DNA of 64,000 nucleotides from Acidimicrobiia bacterium (GTDB lineage: Bacteria > Actinomycetota > Acidimicrobiia > Spongiisociales > UBA11373). A model generated the notes under the pieces. The model worked only from the letters and a program-made list of their open reading frames with translations. It searched no databases and was not told where the DNA came from. Positions 63,899-64,000 of this stretch are shown here, in pieces (positions within the stretch are counted from its first letter, which is position 1; each line of letters starts with the position of its first letter). A program made the position numbers and the translations under genes. The stretch covers positions 16,357-80,356 of the forward strand of contig JAFGCH010000016.1 in NCBI GenBank assembly GCA_016932695.1. Direction: 5' to 3'.

Positions 63899-64000
63899 TT
63901 CACGGCCTCTCCCGCAAACGCTGGAGGAGTGCGCTCGCCGCAGGCGGGCGAGGTGAGGGCGAGCTGTAACCAGAGCTCCGTCGCGGCTTTGCCCTCACCC

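Overview
High-GC window (probably Actinobacteriota, judged from DUF3263, Eis-like and DUF47/PiT genes and the ispF-cysS-rlmB order; taxonomy is inference). It is mostly chromosomal housekeeping and cell-envelope genes: ispF, cysS, rlmB, ppc, pitA, plsY, galU, moaC/mogA, uppP, a P-type ATPase, two PAS histidine kinases, an HtrA protease and several Thr-rich lipoproteins. There are three tRNA genes: Thr-TGT, Arg-CCT and Ala-CGC. No transposase, integrase, CRISPR array or recognisable defence island was seen. The best candidate for something undescribed is an isolated plus-strand element at about 44808-44969. It has a 16-nt Shine-Dalgarno match to the 16S tail, a 14-aa mini-ORF (VIGSSYRTPEVAGR), two mutually exclusive hairpins and a downstream exact complement of the Shine-Dalgarno region. 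Other items worth checking: a START-like/PDZ/DinB triple fusion, a translationally coupled pair of radical SAM genes, a lipoprotein with a gluzincin-type metallopeptidase signature, a translin-like protein, an M15 peptidase/beta-propeller fusion, a CvpA-CAP fusion, a mosaic of truncated gene fragments at 25091-25561, a frameshift at a G6 tract in a lipoprotein gene, a duplicated tRNA-Ala 3' end, and a palindromic intergenic repeat family. All calls come from reading the sequence and the supplied ORF track; no database search was run.
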